Origin: Ruminococcaceae bacterium UBA866
Lineage (GTDB): Bacteria; Bacillota; Clostridia; Oscillospirales; Ruminococcaceae
DNA: 18,756 nucleotides
Reading direction: 5' to 3'
NCBI GenBank assembly: GCA_002295325.1
Contig: DBGA01000084.1
Location: 48,825 to 67,580 of the forward strand
Part shown: positions 1 to 7,338 of the stretch, in pieces
Layout of the letters: each line of letters begins with the position of its first letter
How positions within the stretch are numbered: position 1 is the first letter of the stretch
Notes under the pieces: model-generated
Database searches by the model: none
Told to the model about the DNA's origin: nothing
The model's input: only the letters and a program-made list of their open reading frames with translations
Program-made: the position numbers and the translations under genes

Positions 1-1
1 C

Positions 2-1375
2 ACTGGAAAAGTACCTTTTGACGGGGACACTCCTGTCAGCATTGCAATCAAACAGATGCAAATGGAGCCAAAACATCCGACGTTGATAAACCCTCAAATT
101 CCAACAGGACTTGAGGAGATTATTTTGCGTGCAATGCAAAAAGACCCACAGCTTCGCTATCAAACAGCATCAGAAATGCTCCGTGATATTGATGAGTTTA
201 AACACAACCCAAGCGTTATTTTTGAATACAAATATTTTAACAAGGATGGCACAACGAAATATTTTAATAAAATTGATGCCCACAATTCTTCAGCCAGAGC
301 AATTGTAGATGAGCCGAAGAAAAAGTCATATACAATGAATATATTAGCGGGAGTAACTGCTGCTTGTGTGCTTTTGGCAATTGTCGCATTATACTTTTTC
401 TTCAAAGCGCTTGACAATACTCCCGACGACGTAAAGCTTCCAAACTTTGTGGGAATGTCGGTTGCAGAAGCACAAAAAGAAGCACCTGATTTAAAATTTA
501 AGATTACTGAAGAGAAGCCCTCCCCTGATTATGACAAGGGAATTATAATTGAACAAAAACCAAAAGCTGAGATAACTGTAAAAGTTAATACTGAGGTTGA
601 AATCATTGTAAGCTCGGGTCTTGAGGCTCTTGTTATGCCAGATTTATTGAATGAAACAGCATCGGTTGCTAAAAGTCGGCTGAATGCAATGGGAATTGAA
701 AATATAGAAATATCGAAAAAGGTTGACTCTACTATTCCAGTAGGTCATGTAGTTCAAACTGAACCTGTAGCGAATTCTGAGCTTAAAAAGGGCGATAATG
801 TTGTTCTTTTTATAAGTGCTGGAGCTCCTGATGAGCCAATTAGAGTGCCTACTCTTATTGGAAAAGATGAGATTGACGCTAGAAGTGAGCTTGCAAAAGT
901 TGGACTAAAGATTGGAAAAGTTGAAAGTGTTAACTCAAGTGAGCCAAAGGGCATTGTAGTACACCAAAGTGTTGAGCCGGAGAAAAAAGTTGAAAAAGGA
1001 ACTGCAATTGATATTCAAATCAGTAACGGTATTCCTGCTGCTGGAGATGGCTCGACAGTTACAATAAACATTCCTTTCCCTGCTGGTGCAGATGATGAAA
1101 CCTTTTATTTTGCCATTTATGTGAATAAGCTTCAAATTGAAAATAGAGGGGTAAATCCTACAGAAGAAAGTTCAATGCCAATTGAATTAAAGTTAGAAAA
1201 TGGGCTGATTAATGGAGTTGCTAATGCCACAGCTACAAATGAGGTTATGATTGTCCTTCCAAATGGTCTATTCGCAGAGTATGCTATTGACTTTGCAACA
1301 GGTGTTGCAACACCTATAACCCCACCAAACTATAACTTAATTTTTGATAATGGTTATATCCCAACAGCCCTATAA
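2..1375 (+). CDS. pknB: PASTA-domain Ser/Thr protein kinase (PknB/PrkC family), 3' part
   Basis: This is the C-terminal 457 residues of a membrane Ser/Thr kinase; the reading frame is open from base 2, so the start and most of the catalytic domain lie upstream of the window. The first residues (TGKVPFDGDTPVSIAIKQM, then a GLEEIILRAMQKDP segment) match the end of the kinase C-lobe. A hydrophobic transmembrane segment is encoded at about 338-406, followed by three PASTA repeats (about 419-625, 626-830 and 833-1050), the extracellular modules that bind muropeptides or lipid II in this family. About 100 further extracellular residues follow. The next gene is rsgA, as in the Bacillus prkC-rsgA cluster. 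In this family the kinase couples cell-wall state to growth, division and spore germination. The family call is secure; the symbol pknB is by family convention. Confidence 0.93.
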   Translation, partial: TGKVPFDGDTPVSIAIKQMQMEPKHPTLINPQIPTGLEEIILRAMQKDPQLRYQTASEMLRDIDEFKHNPSVIFEYKYFNKDGTTKYFNKIDAHNSSARAIVDEPKKKSYTMNILAGVTAACVLLAIVALYFFFKALDNTPDDVKLPNFVGMSVAEAQKEAPDLKFKITEEKPSPDYDKGIIIEQKPKAEITVKVNTEVEIIVSSGLEALVMPDLLNETASVAKSRLNAMGIENIEISKKVDSTIPVGHVVQTEPVANSELKKGDNVVLFISAGAPDEPIRVPTLIGKDEIDARSELAKVGLKIGKVESVNSSEPKGIVVHQSVEPEKKVEKGTAIDIQISNGIPAAGDGSTVTINIPFPAGADDETFYFAIYVNKLQIENRGVNPTEESSMPIELKLENGLINGVANATATNEVMIVLPNGLFAEYAIDFATGVATPITPPNYNLIFDNGYIPTAL

Positions 1376-1382
1376 ATAACAA

Positions 1383-1424
1383 AAAACAAGCTAAAATCCA
1401 ATTGGGTTTTAGCTTGTTTTCCAT
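1383..1424 (+). terminator. Hairpin terminator after the PASTA kinase gene
   Basis: A 17-base-pair stem (1383-1399 with 1404-1420) closed by an AATT loop starts 7 bases after the kinase stop codon. One T-G wobble is the only imperfection. The left arm starts in an A-run and the right arm ends in TTTT, so it looks like an intrinsic terminator, and the A-rich side could also serve the opposite strand. rsgA starts 30 bases later, so some read-through is likely. Confidence 0.75.
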
Positions 1425-1453
1425 GAATATAACTTAGTGAGGAGAATGCCAAC

Positions 1454-2344
1454 TTGCAACAAAAAACAGGAGTAATTAACAAGGCAATATCAGGGTTTTA
1501 CTATGTAGCGTGTGAAACAGAAGTTTATGAGTGCAGGGCAAGGGGTGTTTTTCGCAACGATAAAACCACACCCCTAGTAGGTGATAAGGTTCTGTTTGAG
1601 CTTGATGACGATAATCGAGGGGTAGTCACCGAGGTTCTGGAGCGTAAAAATGAATTTACACGTCCACCTATCGCTAACATTGATAAGCTGTTTATCATAA
1701 CATCAATTCTTGAGCCTGCGCCTAGTTTAATCGTGATTGATAAACTGATTACAATATGCGAGTACAAGGATATTGAGCCAATCATTGTGGTTACAAAAAC
1801 CGACTTAAAAGATGCCTGTGAGTTAAAACAAATCTATGAAACTTCAGGGTTTAAGGTAATTACATTAAGTAACCTTCAAAATGATAATTTCGAGGAGGTT
1901 AGGAATTGTTTAAAAGACAGTATCAGTGCCTTTGCTGGAAATACAGGCGTGGGAAAATCTAGCCTTATTAATAATATCTATCCAATTCTTGACTTAGAAA
2001 CTGCACATATCAGCAAAAAGTTAGGACGTGGAAGGCATACTACCCGCCATGTTGAGCTTTATTACATCAAGGAACTTAACGGATATGTTGCAGATACCCC
2101 AGGTTTTGGCTCGATGGATATGGCAAAGTATGAAATCATTATGAAAGATAAACTGCAATACTGCTTTCGAGAATTTGCACCATACTTGAATAAATGCAAG
2201 TTTACAGGATGTTCCCATACAGTTGAAAAAGGCTGTGCAGTGCTTAAAGCACTGCATGAGGGAACAATATGCAAAGAACGCTTTAACAGCTATGTTGAGC
2301 TTTATAACGATGCAAAACAAATCAAGGAATGGGAACAAAAATAA
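1454..2344 (+). CDS. rsgA: Ribosome small-subunit-dependent GTPase A (RsgA)
   Basis: RsgA is a circularly permuted GTPase that checks late 30S ribosome maturation. The 296-residue protein has the expected order: an N-terminal OB fold, then G4 (VTKTD), then the P-loop GNTGVGKSS at 162-170, then G3 DTPGF at 214-218, and a C-terminal zinc site with C248, C253, H255 and C261. The length is normal for the family. The start is TTG at 1454, preceded by GAGGAG about 9 bases upstream; no in-frame ATG fits the N-terminus. It follows a PASTA kinase and precedes spoVM, matching the Bacillus prkC-rsgA-rpe-thiN-spoVM order, except that rpe and thiN are absent here. RsgA is a known substrate of PrkC in Bacillus, which makes the pairing functional as well as positional. 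Confidence 0.95.
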   Translation: MQQKTGVINKAISGFYYVACETEVYECRARGVFRNDKTTPLVGDKVLFELDDDNRGVVTEVLERKNEFTRPPIANIDKLFIITSILEPAPSLIVIDKLITICEYKDIEPIIVVTKTDLKDACELKQIYETSGFKVITLSNLQNDNFEEVRNCLKDSISAFAGNTGVGKSSLINNIYPILDLETAHISKKLGRGRHTTRHVELYYIKELNGYVADTPGFGSMDMAKYEIIMKDKLQYCFREFAPYLNKCKFTGCSHTVEKGCAVLKALHEGTICKERFNSYVELYNDAKQIKEWEQK

Positions 2345-2350
2345 AATTTT

Positions 2351-2390
2351 AATAGGTGGTGAGGAGTAATCCTCACCACCTATTCTAGCT
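2351..2390 (+). terminator. Perfect 15-bp GNRA-capped hairpin after rsgA
   Basis: AATAGGTGGTGAGGA (2351-2365) pairs perfectly with 2370-2384 around a GTAA loop (GUAA, a GNRA tetraloop). It starts 6 bases after the rsgA stop. The downstream bases are CTAGCTTAAT, so there is no proper U-tract. It is therefore either a weak terminator or a 3' stabilising hairpin. Confidence 0.55.
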
Positions 2391-2432
2391 TAATATGTAT
2401 GAGTATTTGCTATTTAGAGGTGATATCACAAA

Positions 2433-2528
2433 ATGAAATTCATGATAAAATTAAATCGTTTTAGAAAAATAACTTTATTTTTATTAGCTTTTCACAAAAA
2501 AATTAAATTTGCATATTATGAAGTGTAG
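2433..2528 (+). CDS. Possible 31-residue cationic micro-peptide, weakly SpoVM-like
   Basis: An ATG at 2433 is preceded by a strong ribosome-binding site, AGAGGTGAT (2415-2423), at a 9-base spacing. The 31-codon frame ends with TAG at 2526. The peptide starts MKFMIKLNRF, is rich in Lys/Arg with an aliphatic centre (ITLFLLAF), and could form an amphipathic or membrane-surface helix. The start resembles Bacillus SpoVM (MKFYTIKLPKF), but the helix-breaking Pro9 of SpoVM is missing. It lies 220 bases upstream of a clear spoVM. The base composition is very AT-rich, so a chance ORF is possible, and a candidate sporulation promoter overlaps its 3' half. No function is assigned. Confidence 0.35.
   Translation: MKFMIKLNRFRKITLFLLAFHKKIKFAYYEV
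2493..2520 (+). promoter_or_regulatory. Candidate sporulation (sigma-K/sigma-E type) promoter for the spoVM pair
   Basis: CAC at 2493-2495 is followed, 16 bases later, by CATATTAT at 2512-2519. This resembles the sigma-K pattern (AC, 16-17 bases, CATAnnnT) and matches 6 of 8 bases of the sigma-E -10 CATACAAT, although no clear sigma-E -35 is present. It would start transcription near 2525, just ahead of the 51-codon gene and spoVM, which is where a mother-cell promoter would be expected. The surrounding DNA is AT-rich, so the match carries limited weight. Confidence 0.3.
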
Positions 2529-2556
2529 GGCAAATTAATCGGCTGGGGGAGTGACC

Positions 2557-2712
2557 TTGAAGAAAAACATTGATGAGCTTTTCCGTTCGAGCTTTGCAAA
2601 AGGGATACTTTGCGGAGTGGTGTTTGCGGTCATATTCTGTCTGTCGTGGAAAGTATTTATCATAGCAGGGGGAGTTTGGTTGCTATACTACATTGCAAAA
2701 TGCAAGTTTTAA
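2557..2712 (+). CDS. Small hydrophobic membrane protein (51 residues) upstream of spoVM
   Basis: A TTG start at 2557 is preceded by GGGGGAG (2545-2551) at a 5-base spacing, and the frame runs 51 codons to TAA at 2710. An in-frame GTG at 2551 is an alternative start but overlaps the ribosome-binding site. The product begins MKKNIDELFRSSFAKG. It then has two short hydrophobic segments (about residues 17-28 and 33-45) separated by SWK, and ends in KCKF, so a membrane hairpin or single-pass protein is likely. The spacing to spoVM is 35 bases with no terminator between, so the two are probably co-transcribed and a role in sporulation can be guessed from context only. I do not recognise the family. 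Confidence 0.6.
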   Translation: MKKNIDELFRSSFAKGILCGVVFAVIFCLSWKVFIIAGGVWLLYYIAKCKF

Positions 2713-2747
2713 CTGGTCTAAACACTTAGTAACTGGAGGTCGTACAT

Positions 2748-2831
2748 ATGAAAGTTGTTGTAATTAAAAGTCCAAGATTCTTATCCGCTTTTTTGAGAAT
2801 GCTATTTAGAATCAAGAAGGACGAAGATTGA
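2748..2831 (+). CDS. spoVM: Stage V sporulation protein SpoVM
   Basis: A 27-codon gene starts at ATG 2748 after GGAGG (2735-2739) at an 8-base spacing. The peptide begins MKVVVIKSPRFL and ends in IKKDED. It aligns along its length with Bacillus SpoVM, a 26-residue amphipathic helix: the same MK start, IK at 6-7, Pro9 (the residue that shapes the helix for binding curved membrane), an aromatic at 11, and a basic C-terminus. SpoVM recognises the convex outer forespore membrane and anchors SpoIVA to start spore-coat assembly. Its place downstream of rsgA matches Bacillus. It shows that the organism comes from an endospore-forming lineage. A strong terminator follows. Confidence 0.9.
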   Translation: MKVVVIKSPRFLSAFLRMLFRIKKDED

Positions 2832-2839
2832 TGAAACCT

Positions 2840-2880
2840 CTTATCGCCACTAAGAACGCTTAGTGGCGATAAGCTTTTTA
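2840..2880 (+). terminator. Intrinsic terminator after spoVM
   Basis: CTTATCGCCACTAAG (2840-2854) pairs perfectly with 2859-2873 around an AACG loop: 15 base pairs, followed by CTTTTTA. It begins 8 bases after the spoVM stop and separates the sporulation micro-genes from the recJ promoter. Confidence 0.9.
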
Positions 2881-2926
2881 GGAACACTAACTTGACAAAA
2901 TAACAAATTAAATTCCTTTTTATGTG

Positions 2927-2998
2927 AAAATAGTATAAAAATAGTATAAACTTGAAATACAGTCATAAAAATGATATACTATTTACAAGTAAATAGTA
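2927..2998 (+). promoter_or_regulatory. recJ operon promoter with a cluster of AAATAGTA operator-like repeats
   Basis: TTGAAA (2952-2957) and TATACT (2975-2980) are separated by 17 bases, a good sigma-A promoter with a start near 2987. Around it lie four copies of AAATAGTA. Two form a direct repeat AAAATAGTATAAA at 2927-2939 and 2938-2950, 11 bases (one helical turn) apart, just upstream of the -35. The other two form a perfect 10-bp palindrome, TACTATTTAC at 2977-2986 and its complement at 2989-2998, over the -10 and start site. The promoter is clear; a binding protein is inferred. Confidence 0.75.
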
Positions 2999-3010
2999 AT
3001 AATTTCAATA

Positions 3011-3039
3011 TGCCATTTGCCTTATCGGCGAAGATGGCA
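3011..3039 (+). other. Bulged stem-loop in the recJ leader, same form as one in the metK leader
   Basis: TGCCATTTGCC (3011-3021) pairs with GGCGAA (3027-3032) and TGGCA (3035-3039), with a 2-base bulge (GA) on the 3' side and a 5-base loop TTATC. The helix has 11 pairs including one T-G wobble. It lies about 24 bases into the leader. The metK leader at 11484-11512 holds a stem with the same inner and outer helices. It could be a 5' stabiliser, a protein site or a small dispersed repeat. Confidence 0.55.
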
Positions 3040-3077
3040 AATTACATAAAATCAATCTAAAGGAGTAAGCTGTTTAT

Positions 3078-5114
3078 ATGGCATTTAAAAAGTGGAATAT
3101 TCTAAAACAGGACAAGGAAATGTCAAAAATCCTAGCAGATGAATGCGGTGTGACTGAGTTTGTTGCCTCAATTTTAGTTAACCGTGGACACACTACCTAT
3201 GAAGATGCAATGCAGTTTTTGACCCTTGGAGACAGCTTTGCATCTCCTTTTGATATTAAGGATATGAAAAAAGCATCGGGTCGTATCAAGCAAGCGGTTG
3301 ATAACTTTGAAAAAATATACATATATGGAGATTATGACTGCGATGGGGTTACCTCCACAGCAGTTTTATATACCTACCTTTCCTCAATTGGAGCAGATGT
3401 TTATTACTACATTCCTGAACGTGACGGCGAGGGTTATGGTATGAATAAAACTGCATTAAAAGAAATTCACGATGATGGTGCAAGCCTTGTAATCACCGTT
3501 GACAATGGTATATCTGCCATTGATGAGGCTATTTATGCAAGTGAATTAGGGCTTGACTTGATTATAACTGACCACCATCAACCGGGAACTGTTTTGCCAC
3601 AGGCTTTTGCGATTGTAAACCCACATAGACAAGATGATTTGAGTGACTTTAAGTTTCTGGCTGGGGTTGGAGTTGCATTTAAGCTAATAGCTGCAATGGA
3701 GGACGGTGACTATAACGTCGCCCTTGAATCCTTTGGGGATCTTGTAGCAATTGGAACAATAGCCGATATTGTTCCTCTGATTGACGAAAATCGTTCTATA
3801 GTCAAGCATGGACTTCAAAGCTTAAAAATCAGCAATAACATAGGTTTGCTTGCTTTAACCCAGGTTGCAGGAATTAATTTAGATAAAATTACAGCACAAA
3901 CTGTTGCTTTTTCTATTGTGCCACGAATTAATGCGGCAGGCAGAATGGGAAGTGCAGGACTTGCAGTGCAACTCCTTTTAAGTGAGGATCACGAGGAAGC
4001 ACTCGAGATTGCTATGAAAATGGATGCCCTAAATAAAGAACGCCAAGCAAAAGAACAAGAAATCATACAGGATATAGAAGATATGATGTCTAAGGATAAG
4101 ACGCTTTTGACTAACCGAGTAATTATGCTGAAAAAAGACGATTGGAACCATGGAATTATCGGTATTGCTTGCTCAAAGCTGATTGAGCGTTACGGAAAAC
4201 CTGTTATGCTGATGACGTTAGAAGATGGTATGTTAAAAGGCTCTGCAAGAAGTATTGGCGAGTTTCATCTATTTAAGGCCTTGTCTGCAAACGCAAGTCT
4301 TTTACAAAAGTTTGGTGGACACAAGCTTGCAGCAGGGTTTAGCCTAAAAGAAGAAGATTTTGAAGCCTTTAAACAAGGCATTGAAGAATATGCCTACGAG
4401 TTCCACGATATGATGCCACAAAATACATTGAATATTGACAAACAGCTTTCACCCAATGAACTTACGGTTGAGCAGATAAACGAGCTTTCCTATCTTGAGC
4501 CTTTTGGCAGCAGGAATGAGCCACCATTATTTTTAATTAAAAATGCAGTTTTAAACTCTGCAACGCCATTGTCTGAAAATAAGCATCAGAGAATTAATAT
4601 TACAGTTGATGGAGTAACCGTAAATGCACTTTATTTTGGAATGTCAAGCGACCGCTTTTTCTACAAAAAAGGTGATATAATTGACGTTGTGGTAAATGCT
4701 GATATTAATGTATATAATGACAAAGAGAGTGTATCTTTAAAAATAAAGGATATACGTCCAAGTGGTTTTACTGAGGGAAAATTCTTTGCTGCAAAAAGCT
4801 ACTTTGAGAAAATCAAACGCAGTGAGGAAGTTTCCAAAAACATTATTGCCCATTCAACCCCGACTCGTGATGAAATTGCAGTTGTTTACAAAATGTTAAA
4901 GGCAAATAACGGGTATAATAATGATATAGATTGTCTTTACTTGCAACTATTGGAGTTTAATTTAAACTATTGCAAGCTAAGAATAATCCTAGACATTTTA
5001 GATGAAGTTGGATTGATTGTCCTTTCTCCGTCTTTAAATAATATTAAAATCTGCGAGGTAACCAAAAAGGTAGATTTGAATTCATCTCTGCTTTTACAAA
5101 GGTTAACCAAATAG
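3078..5114 (+). CDS. recJ: Single-stranded-DNA-specific exonuclease RecJ
   Basis: RecJ degrades single-stranded DNA 5' to 3' in recombination, mismatch and base-excision repair, using a two-metal DHH active site. The 678-residue protein shows the DHH-family motifs YGDYDCDG (83-90, metal-binding Asp85, Asp87 and Asp89) and TDHHQPG with Asp165-His166-His167. It also has the DHHA1 motif GGHKLAAGF near 413-421, and a C-terminal OB-fold and extra domain. The length suits Firmicutes RecJ, which is longer than the E. coli enzyme. The start is ATG 3078 after AAAGGAG. It leads the block recJ-rsh-dtd-MBL-hemZ. In many Clostridia apt sits between recJ and the RelA gene; here only 28 bases separate them. 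Confidence 0.95.
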   Translation: MAFKKWNILKQDKEMSKILADECGVTEFVASILVNRGHTTYEDAMQFLTLGDSFASPFDIKDMKKASGRIKQAVDNFEKIYIYGDYDCDGVTSTAVLYTYLSSIGADVYYYIPERDGEGYGMNKTALKEIHDDGASLVITVDNGISAIDEAIYASELGLDLIITDHHQPGTVLPQAFAIVNPHRQDDLSDFKFLAGVGVAFKLIAAMEDGDYNVALESFGDLVAIGTIADIVPLIDENRSIVKHGLQSLKISNNIGLLALTQVAGINLDKITAQTVAFSIVPRINAAGRMGSAGLAVQLLLSEDHEEALEIAMKMDALNKERQAKEQEIIQDIEDMMSKDKTLLTNRVIMLKKDDWNHGIIGIACSKLIERYGKPVMLMTLEDGMLKGSARSIGEFHLFKALSANASLLQKFGGHKLAAGFSLKEEDFEAFKQGIEEYAYEFHDMMPQNTLNIDKQLSPNELTVEQINELSYLEPFGSRNEPPLFLIKNAVLNSATPLSENKHQRINITVDGVTVNALYFGMSSDRFFYKKGDIIDVVVNADINVYNDKESVSLKIKDIRPSGFTEGKFFAAKSYFEKIKRSEEVSKNIIAHSTPTRDEIAVVYKMLKANNGYNNDIDCLYLQLLEFNLNYCKLRIILDILDEVGLIVLSPSLNNIKICEVTKKVDLNSSLLLQRLTK

Positions 5115-5142
5115 TATTTTCATAAATAATTAAGGTGGTATT

Positions 5143-7323
5143 ATGCGATATAGAACCTATGAAGAATTAAAACAATATATCATTGATTCGGAACGTCAAA
5201 ATGATCTTGAAAAAGTCAAAAGAGCCTATGACATTGCAGAGGAAGCACACGAAAAGCAATTGCGTGTGTCTGGTGAGCCATATGTGTCACACCCCATTGA
5301 GGTAGCCTTTATCCTTGTGGAATTGGGTATGGATACAGCATCAGTTTGCGCTGGACTTTTGCATGATGTTGTTGAAGATACTGAAATTGATCTTGCCTAT
5401 GTGACAAAGCAATTTGGACCAGAAATTTCTGCGTTGGTTGATGGAGTAACCAAGCTTGGAAAAATTCCTCTTACAACCAAAGAGGAACAACAGGCTGAAA
5501 ATGTAAGGAAAATGCTCCTAGCAATGGCAGAGGATGTTCGGGTTATCATTATAAAGCTTGCAGACAGACTACACAATATGCGTACAATGATGTATATGCC
5601 GGCTCAGAAACAACGTGAGAAATCTCTTGAAACTATGGAGGTTTATGCACCGATTGCGCATAGGCTTGGTATTCGTGCGGTAAAAGAAGAACTTGAGGAT
5701 TTGGCGCTACATTATCTTGACCCTATCGCTTGCAAAGAGATTGAAAAAACACTTGAAATGAACAATGCCGAGAGAACGCTACTCGTATCTTCAATGCAAG
5801 AACGAATTATAGCTAGGCTAAACGAATATAATATCGAGCCTCATATTGAGGGCAGGGTCAAGAGCCTTTACGGGATTTACCGTAAGGTCTATATGGCTGG
5901 GCGTGGTTTTGATGAGGTATATGATATCTATGCAGTGCGTGTTATCGTTAACACAGTCATTGAGTGTTATAATATCTTGGGTATCATCCACGATATGTTT
6001 AGACCAATTCCAAACCGTTTTAAGGACTATATCTCCACACCAAAACCAAATAAATATCAGTCGCTACACACAACTGTAATAGGCAGAGAGGGCATCCCGT
6101 TTGAAATTCAGATTAGAACATGGGATATGAACTATACTGCGGAATACGGTGTTGCAGCTCACTGGAAATATAAAGCAGGAATTAAAGGCAAGGATAGCCT
6201 TGAAGAAGGTCTTGCTTGGGTTAGGCAGATTATCGAGTCACAGCAAGAGGGCGAGGGTGCCGAGGATATCATTAAGACAATCAAAACTGACCTTGCATCA
6301 GAAGAAGTTTTTGTCTTTACACCAAAAGGTGATGTAAAAAGCCTTCCAATCGGTTCAACAATAGTCGATTTTGCCTACGCAATCCATAGTGCTGTTGGAA
6401 ACAGAATGGTTGGCGCAAAGATAGATTCAAGAATTGTTTCACTTGATACACAGCTAAAAACAGGACAGATTATCGACATCATAACAACAAAAGCCGAAAA
6501 TCATGGTCCGAATCGTGAGTGGTTGAACATCTCAAAAACAAGTGAAGCTAGAAATAAAATTCGTGCATGGTTTAAAAAAGAACGTCGTGAGGAAAATATT
6601 CAAGAGGGTAAAAACGCTCTTGATTCAGAGTTCAAGAGAAACTATATTAATCTTACAGAAAAGCTACGCGAAGAGTTTATAGAGCAACTTGCAAAACGTC
6701 AGCATTATGAAAGCGTTGATGATTTTTATGCTGCAATTGGATATGGTGGCGTGCTTTTATCAAAACTTATGCAGCGTATTAAGGACGATTACCAAAAGAT
6801 AATCAAACCATCTGAACAGTCTGACATTCAGTTAGCCCAGATGGTTGTTCCTCGTCAAAAGAACTCAACCGGCATTATTATTGAGGGAATTGATAACTGC
6901 CTTGTGAAGTTTTCGCAGTGCTGTAATCCTTTGCCGGGTGACGAAATTATTGGGTTTATAACAAGAGGGCATGGCGTTTCAGTCCATAAAAAAGATTGTG
7001 CGAATGTGATTTCATCAATGTCAGATGAAACACAGCGTCCACGCTGGATTAAGGCTTACTTTGCCGATACAGTGGCGCAAAAGGGATTCCGTTCAACGCT
7101 TGACATTGTCGGCACTGATAGAAACGGTTTGCTTGCAGATGTCAGTATCGTTTTAGCAAACTTTAGAGTACCTCTACACGAGCTTAATGCAAGGGAACTA
7201 AAAAACTCAAACTCAAATATTGTTGCGACAATAGGAATACAGGATGTCGAACAGCTTAACAACATCATTAGCAAGCTTGAAAAGATTGATGGGGTTATTT
7301 CGGTTGAAAGATCCGGCAAATAA
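5143..7323 (+). CDS. rel: Bifunctional (p)ppGpp synthetase/hydrolase (RelA/SpoT, Rsh)
   Basis: This is the long RSH enzyme of Firmicutes, which makes and degrades the stringent-response alarmone (p)ppGpp. The 726 residues hold an N-terminal HD hydrolase domain (His50, then HDVVED at 74-79), so the hydrolase looks intact. The synthetase domain follows, with RPIPNRFKDYI from residue 287 and YQSLHT shortly after. Then come a TGS domain at about 388-447, a conserved Cys-containing linker (SQCCNPLPGDEI) and a C-terminal ACT domain from about 649 (LDIVGTDRNGLLADV). The start is ATG 5143 after AAGGTGG. It lies between recJ and dtd, the normal clostridial order, so stringent control, DNA repair and tRNA proofreading share a transcript. 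Confidence 0.95.
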   Translation: MRYRTYEELKQYIIDSERQNDLEKVKRAYDIAEEAHEKQLRVSGEPYVSHPIEVAFILVELGMDTASVCAGLLHDVVEDTEIDLAYVTKQFGPEISALVDGVTKLGKIPLTTKEEQQAENVRKMLLAMAEDVRVIIIKLADRLHNMRTMMYMPAQKQREKSLETMEVYAPIAHRLGIRAVKEELEDLALHYLDPIACKEIEKTLEMNNAERTLLVSSMQERIIARLNEYNIEPHIEGRVKSLYGIYRKVYMAGRGFDEVYDIYAVRVIVNTVIECYNILGIIHDMFRPIPNRFKDYISTPKPNKYQSLHTTVIGREGIPFEIQIRTWDMNYTAEYGVAAHWKYKAGIKGKDSLEEGLAWVRQIIESQQEGEGAEDIIKTIKTDLASEEVFVFTPKGDVKSLPIGSTIVDFAYAIHSAVGNRMVGAKIDSRIVSLDTQLKTGQIIDIITTKAENHGPNREWLNISKTSEARNKIRAWFKKERREENIQEGKNALDSEFKRNYINLTEKLREEFIEQLAKRQHYESVDDFYAAIGYGGVLLSKLMQRIKDDYQKIIKPSEQSDIQLAQMVVPRQKNSTGIIIEGIDNCLVKFSQCCNPLPGDEIIGFITRGHGVSVHKKDCANVISSMSDETQRPRWIKAYFADTVAQKGFRSTLDIVGTDRNGLLADVSIVLANFRVPLHELNARELKNSNSNIVATIGIQDVEQLNNIISKLEKIDGVISVERSGK

Positions 7324-7338
7324 GATTGGAGAAATAAA

